Positions 25,512 through 37,721 of a DNA stretch of 64,000 bases are shown one piece after another (the first letter of the stretch is position 1; the number at the start of each line of letters is the position of its first letter). The position numbers were made by a program, and so were the translations under genes. The notes below the pieces were generated by a model. The model searched no databases. It had not been told where the DNA came from and saw only the letters and a list, made by a program, of their open reading frames with translations. This DNA comes from Streptomyces violens (lineage in GTDB: Bacteria > Actinomycetota > Actinomycetes > Streptomycetales > Streptomycetaceae): assembly GCF_000717745.1 (NCBI RefSeq), contig NZ_JOBH01000004.1, forward strand, positions 248,001-312,000, given 5' to 3'.

Positions 25512-26293
25512 CTGGCCTTCGCCGTTCGGGCCTCGAGCCGCCGGACGAGGTGCCCGAGCGGGAGGGTGATCACGAGGTAGAGCAGGCCCGCGACCAGGAT
25601 CGGTGTCAGGCTCTTGTACTCGTTGAGCGCGTCCCGGCCGAAGTTGGCCAGCTCGTACTGGCCGAGCGAGAGCCCCAGCAGGTACACCAGCGAGGAGTCC
25701 TTGGTCAGCAGGATCAGCTCGTTGGTCAGCGGCGGCAGGACGATGCGGAACGCCTGTGGGATGACGATGGAGACCATCGCCCGACCGTGCGACATGCCCA
25801 GCGAACGCGCCGCCTCCGTCTGCCCCTTGGGCACCGCCAGGATGCCCGCCCTGATGGTCTCCGCCATGTAGGCGGCGCCGACGAGGCCCAGGGAGAGCAT
25901 CACGGTGACGTACTGGTCCAGCGCCACTTCGAAGGCGAGCGGCACACCGAAGCCGAGCGCGATGAAGACCAGAAGGGCGGGCACACCGCGGAAGAACTCG
26001 ATGTACGTGACGGCGATCCAGCGGTACGGGGGCACGGACGAGAGCCGCATCAGCGCCAGGATCAGCCCGAGTACCAGCCCGAACCCGAAGCCGAGCAGCG
26101 TGTAGAGGACCGTGTTGACCAGTGCGGTGGCGAGGATGCCGGGGAACAGTTCGCGTGCGATGCCGACATCGAAGAACGCCCGCCGCAGCTGCCCCCAGTC
26201 GGCGACCAGCGCGACGACGGCCACGATGGCGGCCAGCAGGGCGTACTGCGACCCACGGATCACCCGGGTCCGTTGCCGTTTGGACAGCGACAT
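25508..26293 (-). CDS. Polar amino-acid ABC transporter permease (GlnP/HisM-like)
   Basis: 261-residue permease with five to six membrane segments. [20 protein letters not shown] is the HEAA-type amino-acid permease signature, and the coupling loop is [21 protein letters not shown]. Start ATG 26293 with GAGGAG 10 bases upstream, 34 bases after the binding protein stop. Confidence 0.92.
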   Translation of the reverse strand: MSLSKRQRTRVIRGSQYALLAAIVAVVALVADWGQLRRAFFDVGIARELFPGILATALVNTVLYTLLGFGFGLVLGLILALMRLSSVPPYRWIAVTYIEFFRGVPALLVFIALGFGVPLAFEVALDQYVTVMLSLGLVGAAYMAETIRAGILAVPKGQTEAARSLGMSHGRAMVSIVIPQAFRIVLPPLTNELILLTKDSSLVYLLGLSLGQYELANFGRDALNEYKSLTPILVAGLLYLVITLPLGHLVRRLEARTAKAR

Positions 26294-26327
26294 ACGTGCA
26301 GAGCTCCTCAGGGGTGGACGGCGCGGG

Positions 26328-27125
26328 TCAGCTCTGCGGCGTGGTGCCGAACCACTTCTTGTAGATCCTGTCGTAGCTGCCGTCGGCCTTGGCCTTCTTC
26401 AGAGAGGCGTTGATCTGCTTGCGCAGCGCGTCGTTGCCCTTGGCCACGCCGATGCCGTACTGCTCCCCCGTGTCGAACTCCGCGGTGACCTCGGTGTCGG
26501 GGTTGGACTTGACGTAGTCGAGCAGCACACCGTTGTCGTTGATGCCGGCGTCCACCTTGCCGGTCTTCACGGCGGTCAGCAGCAGACCGAGGTCCTCGTA
26601 CTCCACGAGGTCGACGTCCTTGCCCGCGTGCTTCTTGGCGTGGATGCCGCCGGTGGTGGCCTTCTGGTAGCCGAGCTTGCGGCCCTTGAGGTCCTCGACC
26701 TTCTTGTAGGGCTTGCCCTTCTTCGTGATCAGCGCCTGAGTGGCGTTGAAGTACGGGTCGGAGAAGTCCATGACCTTCTTGCGCTCCGGCGTGATGGTCA
26801 TGCCCGCGGCGGCCAGGTCGCACTTGCGAATATTGAAGTCCTGGCCCGTCTCGATGCCTTCGAAGGGCGTGTTGACGATCTCCTGCTGGACCTTCAGGTC
26901 CTTGGCGATCAGGTCGACGAGGTCCACGTCGAATCCAACGATTTTGTCGCCCTTCTTCACCTGGAAGGGCGGATACGGCAGGTGCGTGCAGGTCTTGAGC
27001 GTCCCCTTGGACACCAGCTGCAATCCGGAACCCTGCTTCCCCTCGGACTTCGTGCTGGTGCAGCCGGCCGCCAGGGCGACGGCCGCGACGACGGCTATGA
27101 CAGGCAGCGACGAGCGAGCTGACAC
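26328..27125 (-). CDS. Polar amino-acid ABC transporter substrate-binding lipoprotein (SBP family 3)
   Basis: 265-residue lipoprotein; the lipobox is LAAGC. SBP_bac_3 features: CTHLPYPPFQVKKGDKIVGF, DVDLVDLIAKDL, MDFSDPYFNATQALI and the LGLLLTAVKTGKVDAGINDN hinge. Start GTG 27125 is fixed by GGAGG 4 bases upstream, placing the signal at the true N-terminus. Likely specificity is a polar amino acid such as glutamine or glutamate, not provable here. First gene of the three-gene importer. Confidence 0.9.
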   Translation of the reverse strand: MSARSSLPVIAVVAAVALAAGCTSTKSEGKQGSGLQLVSKGTLKTCTHLPYPPFQVKKGDKIVGFDVDLVDLIAKDLKVQQEIVNTPFEGIETGQDFNIRKCDLAAAGMTITPERKKVMDFSDPYFNATQALITKKGKPYKKVEDLKGRKLGYQKATTGGIHAKKHAGKDVDLVEYEDLGLLLTAVKTGKVDAGINDNGVLLDYVKSNPDTEVTAEFDTGEQYGIGVAKGNDALRKQINASLKKAKADGSYDRIYKKWFGTTPQS

Positions 27126-27265
27126 CGGTCCTCCAGGGGAATTTTGAAGATCAACAGTGACCTGCCGACGGCGAGTTGGGCTGAATCCTGCCACCGGCCG
27201 TGTCCGCTGTCTCCGCCGTGGGGGTTGCGTCTGCATAACGACCTTGATCCGTCACACGCACGAAA

Positions 27266-27292
27266 CGGCCCCGCCACGTACGGGCGGGGCCG
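27266..27292 (-). terminator. Terminator after homocysteine methyltransferase gene
   Basis: CGGCCCCGCC (27266-27275) and GGCGGGGCCG (27283-27292) make a perfect 10-bp stem with a 7-base loop, 19 bases past the mmuM stop. Confidence 0.85.
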
Positions 27293-27311
27293 CAGCACAT
27301 CAGAGGGGGCG

Positions 27312-28232
27312 TCAGGGCGAGACGAGACCGGCGAGGGCGGAGACGGAGTCGGGGCCCACGCGGCAGCAGCCACCGATGAGGCGTGCGCCGTGCGCCGTCC
27401 ACGCCGTCACGCGCTCCGGAGTGAACGTCGCCCGCCCGCGCCATGCACGCGCCTGTGCGTCCCACTCCTCACCGCTGTTCGGATAGACCACCACCGGCTT
27501 GCCGGTCACCCGCGCCGCCAGCTCCACCGCCGCGTCCGCGTCCTCCGGTACACAGCAGTTGACCCCGACGGCCACGATCTCCTCCGCCTCGGCGGCGAGC
27601 GCGAACGCCTCCGCGAGCGGCTGCCCGGCCCGTGTCCGGCCGCCCTCGATGCTGTACGACAGCCACGCCGGCACTCCGAGGCCGCGCACCGCGCGCACCA
27701 GGGCCTGCCCCTCGTCGGCGTCCGGCACCGTCTCCAGCGCGAACACATCGGGTTCCGCCGCGGCCAGCACCTCCAGCCGCGGCCGGTGGAACCGCTCCAG
27801 CTCGGCGACGCTCAGGCCGTAGCGGCCGCGGTACTCGGAGCCGTCCGCGAGCATCGCGCCGTACGGGCCGGCGGAGGCAGCGACGTACAGCGGCCCCGGC
27901 ACGCCGCCCTTCATGGCGAGCCCGGCGGCCTCACGGGCCAGCTCCACGCTGCGCCGCAGTAGCCCGGCCGCCTCCTCCCGGCCGACGCCGCGGTGCGCGA
28001 AGCCCTCGAAGGTGGCCTGGTAGCTGGACGTGATGGCGACCTGGGCGCCCGCTTCGTAGTACGCACGGTGCGCGGCGGTGATCGCGTCCGGCTGCTCGGC
28101 AAGCAGCCGGGCCGACCACAGCTCGTCGCTGAGGTCGTGCCCGGCCGACTCCAGCTGGTTGGACAGGCCGCCGTCGAGTACGACAGGGCCGCGGGCCAGG
28201 GCTTCCGCGAACGAGGGGGAAGAAGTGCTCAT
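27312..28232 (-). CDS. mmuM: Homocysteine S-methyltransferase
   Basis: 306-residue zinc enzyme transferring methyl from S-methylmethionine (or SAM) to homocysteine to give methionine. N-terminal VVLDGGLSNQLE is the family start; zinc Cys residues are seen in VGVNCCVP and in the C-terminal LIGGCCRVGPDS, and TSSYQATFEGF is the homocysteine loop. Start ATG 28232 gives the normal family length. It lies 13 bases after lacZ, probably co-transcribed though functionally unrelated; it ends at a strong terminator. Confidence 0.92.
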   Translation of the reverse strand: MSTSSPSFAEALARGPVVLDGGLSNQLESAGHDLSDELWSARLLAEQPDAITAAHRAYYEAGAQVAITSSYQATFEGFAHRGVGREEAAGLLRRSVELAREAAGLAMKGGVPGPLYVAASAGPYGAMLADGSEYRGRYGLSVAELERFHRPRLEVLAAAEPDVFALETVPDADEGQALVRAVRGLGVPAWLSYSIEGGRTRAGQPLAEAFALAAEAEEIVAVGVNCCVPEDADAAVELAARVTGKPVVVYPNSGEEWDAQARAWRGRATFTPERVTAWTAHGARLIGGCCRVGPDSVSALAGLVSP

Positions 28233-28245
28233 GCCCTGAAGCCTG

Positions 28246-32449
<4,204 letters not shown>

Positions 32450-32453
<4 letters not shown>

Positions 32454-33001
32454 GCCGCGACCCGCAGGGGCGCGCGGTCCAGCGCCGCCGCGAACTGGCC
32501 CAGCACACCGTCCAGCGCCTCGCGCGTCCCCGGTGCCACGTGGACGCCGCCGCCCTCCTGGACGGCGATGTCGCGGTCCAGGACGAACCAGCCCTGCACG
32601 ATGTGCGAAGCGCCCATCGAGGACAGCACGGGCCGCAGCGCGTAGTCGATCGCGAGCACGTGCGCCGTGGACCCACCGGTGGCCAGTGGCAGCACGGTCT
32701 TCCCGGCCAGCGCGTACTGCGGCAACAGGTCGAGCAGGGACTTCAGCAGGCCGGAGTAGGCCGCCTTGTAGACGGGCGTGCCGATGACGATGCCGTCGGC
32801 CTGTTCGACGAGCCGGGTGGCCCGGACGATCGCCGGATGCCCGAAGTCGGCGCCCAACAGAGCCTCGGCAGGCAGCGTACGGACGTCCAGCGGGATCACT
32901 TCGTGTCCCTGCGCGGTGAGCGTGGCGTCCAGATGGCGCAGCAGCCGCGCCGTACGGGACGTGGGGGAGGGGCTTCCGGAGAGGGACAGCACGGTGGCCA
33001 T
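32450..33001 (-). CDS. NAD(P)H-dependent FMN reductase, SsuE/MsuE-like
   Basis: 183-residue flavodoxin-fold reductase supplying FMNH2 to the two-component monooxygenases around it. N-terminal SLSGSPSPTSRTARLLRHL binds FMN phosphate; GIVIGTPVYKAAYSGLLKSL is the SsuE family signature; LPLATGGSTAHVLAIDYALRPVL follows. ATG start at 33001. It is coupled to the MsuC-like gene by a GTGA overlap and lies behind a strong hairpin that separates it from sfnG. Confidence 0.9.
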
Positions 33002-33048
33002 GGAGGTTCACCTCGGGGTGTGTGGTGGTGCGAACACGTATGAGAGGA

Positions 33049-33079
33049 GCGGCGGGCCCGCCCGGTTCGGGCCCGCCGC
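33049..33079 (-). terminator. Strong hairpin between SfnB-like gene and FMN reductase
   Basis: A perfect 12-bp stem (GCGGCGGGCCCG and complement) with a 7-base loop lies 33 bases past the SfnB-like stop and 48 before the reductase start. It would end or attenuate the sfnG transcript and set different expression for the two halves of the cluster. Confidence 0.7.
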
Positions 33080-33111
33080 GATGCGCCTACGAGTACCGGG
33101 CGGCAGGCGGC

Positions 33112-34350
33112 CTACGAGTACCAGGTCGGCTCCGGCAGCTCGCCCGTGAGCACGAAGCGGCCGACCTCGCGGCGCTTGTAGGCGACGGGGTCATGCAGGG
33201 TGTGGGTACGGATGTTGCGCCAGAAGCGGTCCAGGCCCTCGGCGGTCGCCGTGGACCGCGCGCCGGTCACCTCGAAGATCCGGTTCGCCACTTCCAGGGC
33301 CACGTCCGTGGCCCGCGCCTTCACGGCCGCCACCCGCACCTCGTGCTCACCGCGGTCCCGTTCGGTCACCGCATCGGGATCGGCGTGCAGCGTCCAGCCC
33401 TCCTCGGCCACCTGGTCGGCCAGCGCCTCGGCGGCCCACAGCTTCGCCGTCAGGTCCCCGTACGTGTCGATCACGTACGGCTCGTCGACGGCCCGCTCGT
33501 GGCCGCCGTGCAGCCACGAGCGGGCCTTGGTACGGGTGTAGGTCCCCGCCGTCTCCAGCGCGCCGGCCGCGATCCCCAGGTAGAAGTGCGCGAACACCAG
33601 CTGAATGGTGGGCACGTTGAGAGTGTTGTAGACACGCCGCTGGAATGTCTTGTCCACGTAGCCCGCCGCCGCGCTCCACGGGACGCGCACCCCGTCGATC
33701 GTCACACTGCCGCTCTCCGTGAGCCGCTGCCCGATGTTGTCCCAGTCGTCGTGGAAGGTCAGGCCCGCGCTGTCGGACGGCACGATGGCGAAGACATGGT
33801 CGCCCTCGGGGTTGTCGGGCCCCACGCTGCCCTCCAGGACGCCCTCCAGCACGGTGACGTCGGAGACCCGGCTCCCGGTGGAGAAGGACTTCCGCCCGGT
33901 GAACGTCAAGGTGTCGCCCTCGTCCCGTACGACGACGTCGTGGTCGCGCGGGTTGACGGCGCCCCCGAAGAACCAGCGGTTGCGGGCGGCCTCGGCCTCC
34001 ACGTGCTCCCACTGCTCCCGGGTGCCGACCAGCCGGGCCGCCCAGTTCCACAGGTAGTGGTAGCCGAGCAGCTGGCCGATCGACCCGTCGGCCTTGGCGA
34101 CCTCGCGCACCACCCGGTACGCGGTCGGCCAGTCCTGACCGCCCCCGCCGTGCTCGACCGGGCCCAGCAGGGTGACCAGTCCGGAGTCCTTGAGCAGTTG
34201 CACCTCGTCGTACGGGGTGGCGCCGGCCCGGTCCCGGGCGGCGGCGTCGGTCGCGAGGACGGCGGCGACCTCGGCGGCGCGGTCGACCCAGGCATCGGAG
34301 GTCGTGGGTGCGGGGCGGTGCTGCCAGTCGGTGTGCGCGGCGGTGCTCAT
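33112..34350 (-). CDS. Second MsuC/SfnB/DszC-type flavin-dependent monooxygenase
   Basis: 412-residue paralogue of the 31260 protein in the same clade: LLKDSGLVTLLGPVEHGGGG, FTGRKSFSTGSRVSDVTVLE, WDNIGQRLTESGSVTIDGV and C-terminal [14 protein letters not shown]. Candidate roles are methanesulfinate oxidation (MsuC/SfnC) or the less defined SfnB step of dimethylsulfone use. ATG 34350 has GAAGGAG 7 bases upstream and overlaps the sfnG stop (ATGA). Just past its stop the C-terminal codons recur (CCTACGAGTACC at 33087 and 33111), a small local duplication. Confidence 0.87.
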   Translation of the reverse strand: MSTAAHTDWQHRPAPTTSDAWVDRAAEVAAVLATDAAARDRAGATPYDEVQLLKDSGLVTLLGPVEHGGGGQDWPTAYRVVREVAKADGSIGQLLGYHYLWNWAARLVGTREQWEHVEAEAARNRWFFGGAVNPRDHDVVVRDEGDTLTFTGRKSFSTGSRVSDVTVLEGVLEGSVGPDNPEGDHVFAIVPSDSAGLTFHDDWDNIGQRLTESGSVTIDGVRVPWSAAAGYVDKTFQRRVYNTLNVPTIQLVFAHFYLGIAAGALETAGTYTRTKARSWLHGGHERAVDEPYVIDTYGDLTAKLWAAEALADQVAEEGWTLHADPDAVTERDRGEHEVRVAAVKARATDVALEVANRIFEVTGARSTATAEGLDRFWRNIRTHTLHDPVAYKRREVGRFVLTGELPEPTWYS

Positions 34351-35486
34351 ACCAGTACTCCTTCGGAGAGGTTTTCGTCCTGGGATTCCAGTTCGCGTAC
34401 GAGCGGCAGCACCCGCTCGCCGAAGTACTCGACCTCTTCCAGGTAGTGCAGGAAGCCGAGCAGGAAGAGGTCGACGCCGAGCCGCTTGTAGGCAACGATG
34501 CGCTCGGCGATCTGTTCCGGTGTCCCGATCAGCCCGGTACGGAACCCGTCGTTGTACTGCACCAGGTCCTCGAACGATGAGTCCTGCCACATGCCCTTGC
34601 CGTCGGCGGTGGAGTTGCCCGCCTGCTGGACCGCCTGGCCGAAGCCGCGAACCGCCTGAGCGTCCGCCTGAGCGACGATCTCGCGCAGCACCTCCCGGGC
34701 CTCCTTCTCGGTGTCCCGGGCGATCAGGAAGCCGTTGAGGCCGAATTTCGGCGCCGTACGGCCGGCGGCCGCGGCGGCCGCCCGGACGTCGGTGAGCTGT
34801 TCGGTGACTCCGTCGAAGTCCTTGCCGTTGCTGAAGTACCAGTCGGAGACCCGGCCGGCCATCGCGCGGGCCGCGGTGGAATTGCCGCCCTGGAAGATCT
34901 CCGGGTGCGGGCGCTCCTCGGTGTTCAGCGGCTTCGGCTTCAGCGAGAAGTCCCGGATCCGGTAGAAGTCGCCGGCCAGTTCGGCGTGGTCCTCGGTCCA
35001 CACCGCCCGCAGGGCGCGGATGAACTCCTCGGCGCGCCGGTAGCGTTCGTCGTGCTCCAGCCACGGTTCGCCGAGCGCGGTGAACTCCTGCTTGAACCAG
35101 CCGCTCACCACGTTGACGGCGAACCGGCCACCGGAGAGGTGGTCGGCGGTGGCCGCGAACTTGGCGAGCACACCCGGGTGCCACAGCCCCGGATGGACGG
35201 CGGCGATGACCTTCAGGCGTTCGGTGGCGAGCAGCAGTGCCAGGCTGAACGAGGTCGACTCGTGCTGGTTCTCGGCGCCGTAACTGGCCATGTAGCGGAC
35301 CTGGCTCAGCGCGTACTCGAAGCCGTTGTCCTCGGCGAGCCGGGCGAGTTTGCGGTTGTACTCGTAGCCCCAATCGGTGCGCTGCTCAATCGTGCTGGTA
35401 ACCAGGCCACCACTGACATTGGGCACCCAGTAGGCGAACCGCGCCGGGCCGCCGGCGGGCTGTGGAACATGAGCGGATGCGGACAT
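34347..35486 (-). CDS. sfnG: Dimethylsulfone monooxygenase SfnG (LLM-class flavin-dependent)
   Basis: 379-residue bacterial-luciferase-like monooxygenase converting dimethylsulfone to methanesulfinate with FMNH2 and O2. Close to Pseudomonas SfnG: FAYWVPNVSGGLV at the N-terminus, EQRTDWGYEYNRKLA, NVVSGWFKQEF, PWLEHDERYRRAEEFIRAL, EIFQGGNSTAARAMAGRVSDW. SsuD and MsuD share the fold, but these blocks favour SfnG. Start ATG 35486 with GGAG 7 bases upstream. First structural gene behind a leader peptide and hairpin region, so probably sulfur-starvation regulated. Confidence 0.9.
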   Translation of the reverse strand: MSASAHVPQPAGGPARFAYWVPNVSGGLVTSTIEQRTDWGYEYNRKLARLAEDNGFEYALSQVRYMASYGAENQHESTSFSLALLLATERLKVIAAVHPGLWHPGVLAKFAATADHLSGGRFAVNVVSGWFKQEFTALGEPWLEHDERYRRAEEFIRALRAVWTEDHAELAGDFYRIRDFSLKPKPLNTEERPHPEIFQGGNSTAARAMAGRVSDWYFSNGKDFDGVTEQLTDVRAAAAAAGRTAPKFGLNGFLIARDTEKEAREVLREIVAQADAQAVRGFGQAVQQAGNSTADGKGMWQDSSFEDLVQYNDGFRTGLIGTPEQIAERIVAYKRLGVDLFLLGFLHYLEEVEYFGERVLPLVRELESQDENLSEGVLV

Positions 35487-35687
35487 GGAAGAACTCCGGA
35501 TCGCTGAAAAAGGGCAGGGGAAAATCCCGGTGGAGAGGTGCGCGAAAAATCCACGGAAAGGCTCACGGGAAATCTATGGAAAAAGAGGTCGCGGCATGCG
35601 CGAACAGGCGTGAACCGTGGGGAAGTACGGCACGCGTACGCGTGAATTACCGGACCGGTGAGTGTCCGTGGAAGGAGAAGGCGGCGC

Positions 35688-35795
35688 TCAGGCCGAGGGG
35701 CGACACAGGGCGCTGGAGACGCGAACGAGGTCGACGTGGCGCCGCTCCGTCAGGCGCTCCGTCAAGCGCTGGGGCAGACTCGGTCGCGGCTTCAT
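35688..35795 (-). CDS. Putative leader peptide of the organosulfur operon
   Basis: 35 codons starting ATG 35795, behind a near-perfect ribosome site GGGAGGTGA seven bases upstream, much better than any in the longer frame. The peptide ends RRHVDLVRVSSALCRPSA, closely resembling the short Streptomyces putative leader peptides found before sulfur-assimilation genes, with a Cys five residues from the end and a duplicated LTER. Its stop lies 201 bases before sfnG. Probable role: ribosome stalling at the Cys codon under cysteine shortage, controlling downstream folding. Confidence 0.72.
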   Translation of the reverse strand: MKPRPSLPQRLTERLTERRHVDLVRVSSALCRPSA

Positions 35796-35832
35796 CAACA
35801 CGTCACCTCCCTGCAACATTTCTCCCGGAACA

Positions 35833-35899
35833 GGCTGTGAACAGCCTCCGGTTGGGCCTGCCGAGTAATTCTCGGCGACACTTCCGGTGAGTTTACCGG
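35833..35899 (-). promoter_or_regulatory. Three consecutive hairpins in the leader of the organosulfur operon
   Basis: GGCTGT-GA-ACAGCC (35833-35846), GCCGAG-TAATT-CTCGGC (35860-35876) and CCGGT-GAGTTT-ACCGG (35884-35899) are perfect inverted repeats lying end to end just before the leader peptide ribosome site. They could form a structured 5' leader (riboswitch-like or protein-binding) or be operators. A known SAM riboswitch class was not recognised. Confidence 0.4.
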
Positions 35900-36043
35900 C
35901 AAGACGCCGCATCGGTCGATTCGGCATCCTTGAGGTGGTGACAGGTTCCCTCTTGGAGCGGCTATCCGTCAATATGCAACGGCAGATCGGCGCCGCGAGT
36001 CGGGCATACGGGAATAGCTTCCGGCTCACCCAGCGAATGGAAA

Positions 36044-36226
36044 TCAGCCGTGCAGGTCTCCGTTACCGGGTGAGGAGGTCCGGGCCGAGCGGAGCGCGTT
36101 CACGCCACTGATCGACCATGGGGCCAGCGACAGGCCGTCGCACACGACGGGCTCCCGCGGCACCAGCGGGCTGGGCCGTACGACCGGCTGCCGGAGGAGT
36201 CCGGGCTCGGACTCGCCATGCTCCGC
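36044..36226 (-). pseudogene. Possible coding remnant, no valid start
   Basis: Between two stops the minus strand has 60 open codons with strong G/C bias at third positions, reading GLLRQPVVRPSPLVPREP and then VVCDGLSLAPWSISGV. No ribosome site or credible start precedes it. Codon bias suggests the 3' end of a lost gene; the family is not recognised. Chance cannot be excluded in GC-rich DNA. Confidence 0.25.
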
Positions 36227-36344
36227 TCATGACGACCGATGTGGGCGGTGTCGACGCATTTTTGGGCGGAGAGCGAGCCTTGAAGAGCTGCGCCCCTCGG
36301 AGCCTGCGTGCACCGAGAGGCTCCCCTTCGGGCCCGCGTACTGC

Positions 36345-37721
36345 CTACCCCGTGTACGTCCCTTCCTCCGCCACGAGGGACGCGAGTGCCGCTGCCGGGT
36401 CTTCGTCCGGCGGCCCCGAAGGCAGCCAGCGGCCCTGCTCCTTCCGGTACGGCCACCAGCGGCCGTCCTGCCCCAGCCGCAGCTGCGCGTCGCCGCCGAC
36501 GACCGTCCACCGGTTGCGGGTGACCCGGAACCGGGGCCGGTCCGTGTCCTCCGCCCAGGCGGCGGCCAGCCCCGCGGTGGCACGGGCCAGCGCCTCGGGG
36601 CCCGGGGCCCACTCCTCCTCCAGGACCGCGAGTCCGGCCGGGCCGCCCTGCCGCCACGCCCGTACGGCCGCCGTCAGGCCCCTGGCGTCCCGCCCTGAGG
36701 CCGCCGCGAGCCGTTCGGCGACCGGCGCGGGCGGGCCCGCCGCGGCGAACCGTACGAGGTCCTCGGCGGGCGTCGGACCGCTCGCCGGCGGGGTGTCCGC
36801 GTGCCAGGTGGACAGCGCCTCGGCGAGCAGCCTCCTGGCCCGCTCCGCGGTGTCTCCGATGAGGAACTCCAGGGCCGGTACGTCGACTCCGGGCGCGGGC
36901 GGGGTGCCGCCGCCCAGCGCGGGCGCGGCGCCCGCCTCGCTCACCGGGGGCGGAGGCGGCGGCAGCGACGGCAAGTCCTCCTGAGCCGCGAACGCCTCGG
37001 CCGCCGGCACCCCGGCATCGGCGTCCGGCACACCACGTGGCGTGGCGGTGCCCTCGTCGTCCTGATCCGGCGCGTACGCCTGTGCACGCGCCGCACTGCG
37101 CGCCTGCAGCTCGCCCAGCAGCTCTTCCTCACCGCGGCCGCGCAACAGGAGCAGCACGAACGGATCCTGGTCCAGCAGCCGCGCCATCTGATAGCAGAGC
37201 GCGGCCGTATGGGCGCAGTGGTCCCATGCCTCGCAGCCGCAGGACGGCTCCAGATCGCCGATCCCCGGGAGCAGTTCGACGCCGGCCGCCGCCGCGTCCT
37301 CGACGAGCTGCGGCGGCATGTCACGGTCCAACAGCGCCGCGATGTGCCCCGCCCGGTCGGCGACCATGTCCAGGAACCGGTCCCAGTCCGCCGCGCCCAG
37401 CTCCTGGAGCAGCACGTCCGAACGGTGCGCGGTGCGGTCGCGGTCCTGGACGACAGCGGTGATCCGCCCCGGCCTTACGGACACCGCGCCCACCGCCCCC
37501 GCACGGGCGTGCCGGCGCCCCAGCTTCAGCTGCGCGTTGTCCAGCGCCGTGTCCTCCAGTGCCTTCAGCCACGCCTGCCCCCACCATGTGCGCGCGAAGC
37601 CGCCCCCACGTGCGGGCGGCAGCGCGGCGAAGGTCCGCTCGGACCGCCCCGTGTGCTCGTCCCCGTGCATGCCGTCGGTCTCGTCGCCGTACGCGCCCTC
37701 GGCGCCGTGGAAAACGCTCAT
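36345..37721 (-). CDS. SWIM zinc-finger protein, partner of SNF2 helicase
   Basis: 458 residues. The N-terminal part has FARTWWGQAWLKALEDTALD, typical of bacterial SWIM proteins; the SWIM motif is CGCEAWDHCAH (CxC-x5-CxH) near 158-170, a zinc-binding DNA or protein interaction module. A Pro-rich linker (LPSLPPPPPPVSE) follows, then a helical C-terminal half. ATG 37721 overlaps the SNF2 stop (ATGA), so the proteins are made together; such pairs are common in actinobacteria but the process they serve (DNA repair, defence or chromosome maintenance) is not established. Confidence 0.88.
   Translation of the reverse strand: MSVFHGAEGAYGDETDGMHGDEHTGRSERTFAALPPARGGGFARTWWGQAWLKALEDTALDNAQLKLGRRHARAGAVGAVSVRPGRITAVVQDRDRTAHRSDVLLQELGAADWDRFLDMVADRAGHIAALLDRDMPPQLVEDAAAAGVELLPGIGDLEPSCGCEAWDHCAHTAALCYQMARLLDQDPFVLLLLRGRGEEELLGELQARSAARAQAYAPDQDDEGTATPRGVPDADAGVPAAEAFAAQEDLPSLPPPPPPVSEAGAAPALGGGTPPAPGVDVPALEFLIGDTAERARRLLAEALSTWHADTPPASGPTPAEDLVRFAAAGPPAPVAERLAAASGRDARGLTAAVRAWRQGGPAGLAVLEEEWAPGPEALARATAGLAAAWAEDTDRPRFRVTRNRWTVVGGDAQLRLGQDGRWWPYRKEQGRWLPSGPPDEDPAAALASLVAEEGTYTG

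Larger units (their letters stand above)
35796..36344. other. Intergenic region upstream of the leader peptide
   Basis: No intact gene is supported. The left part holds three hairpins (35833-35899). A TTGACG on the minus strand near 35967 could be a -35, but no clear -10 follows. The right part contains a coding-like remnant at 36044-36226. GC content between about 35900 and 36060 is lower than in neighbours. A plus-strand frame at 35887 has no ribosome site and poor codon use. Confidence 0.5.

Noticed and set aside
35796..35900. SAM or other known riboswitch before the organosulfur operon
   Set aside because: Three hairpins are present but the conserved core of no riboswitch class was recognised; left as structured leader.
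35887..36111. Plus-strand 74-codon frame upstream of the organosulfur leader
   Set aside because: No ribosome site, weak third-position GC bias, and it overlaps hairpins and the minus-strand remnant.
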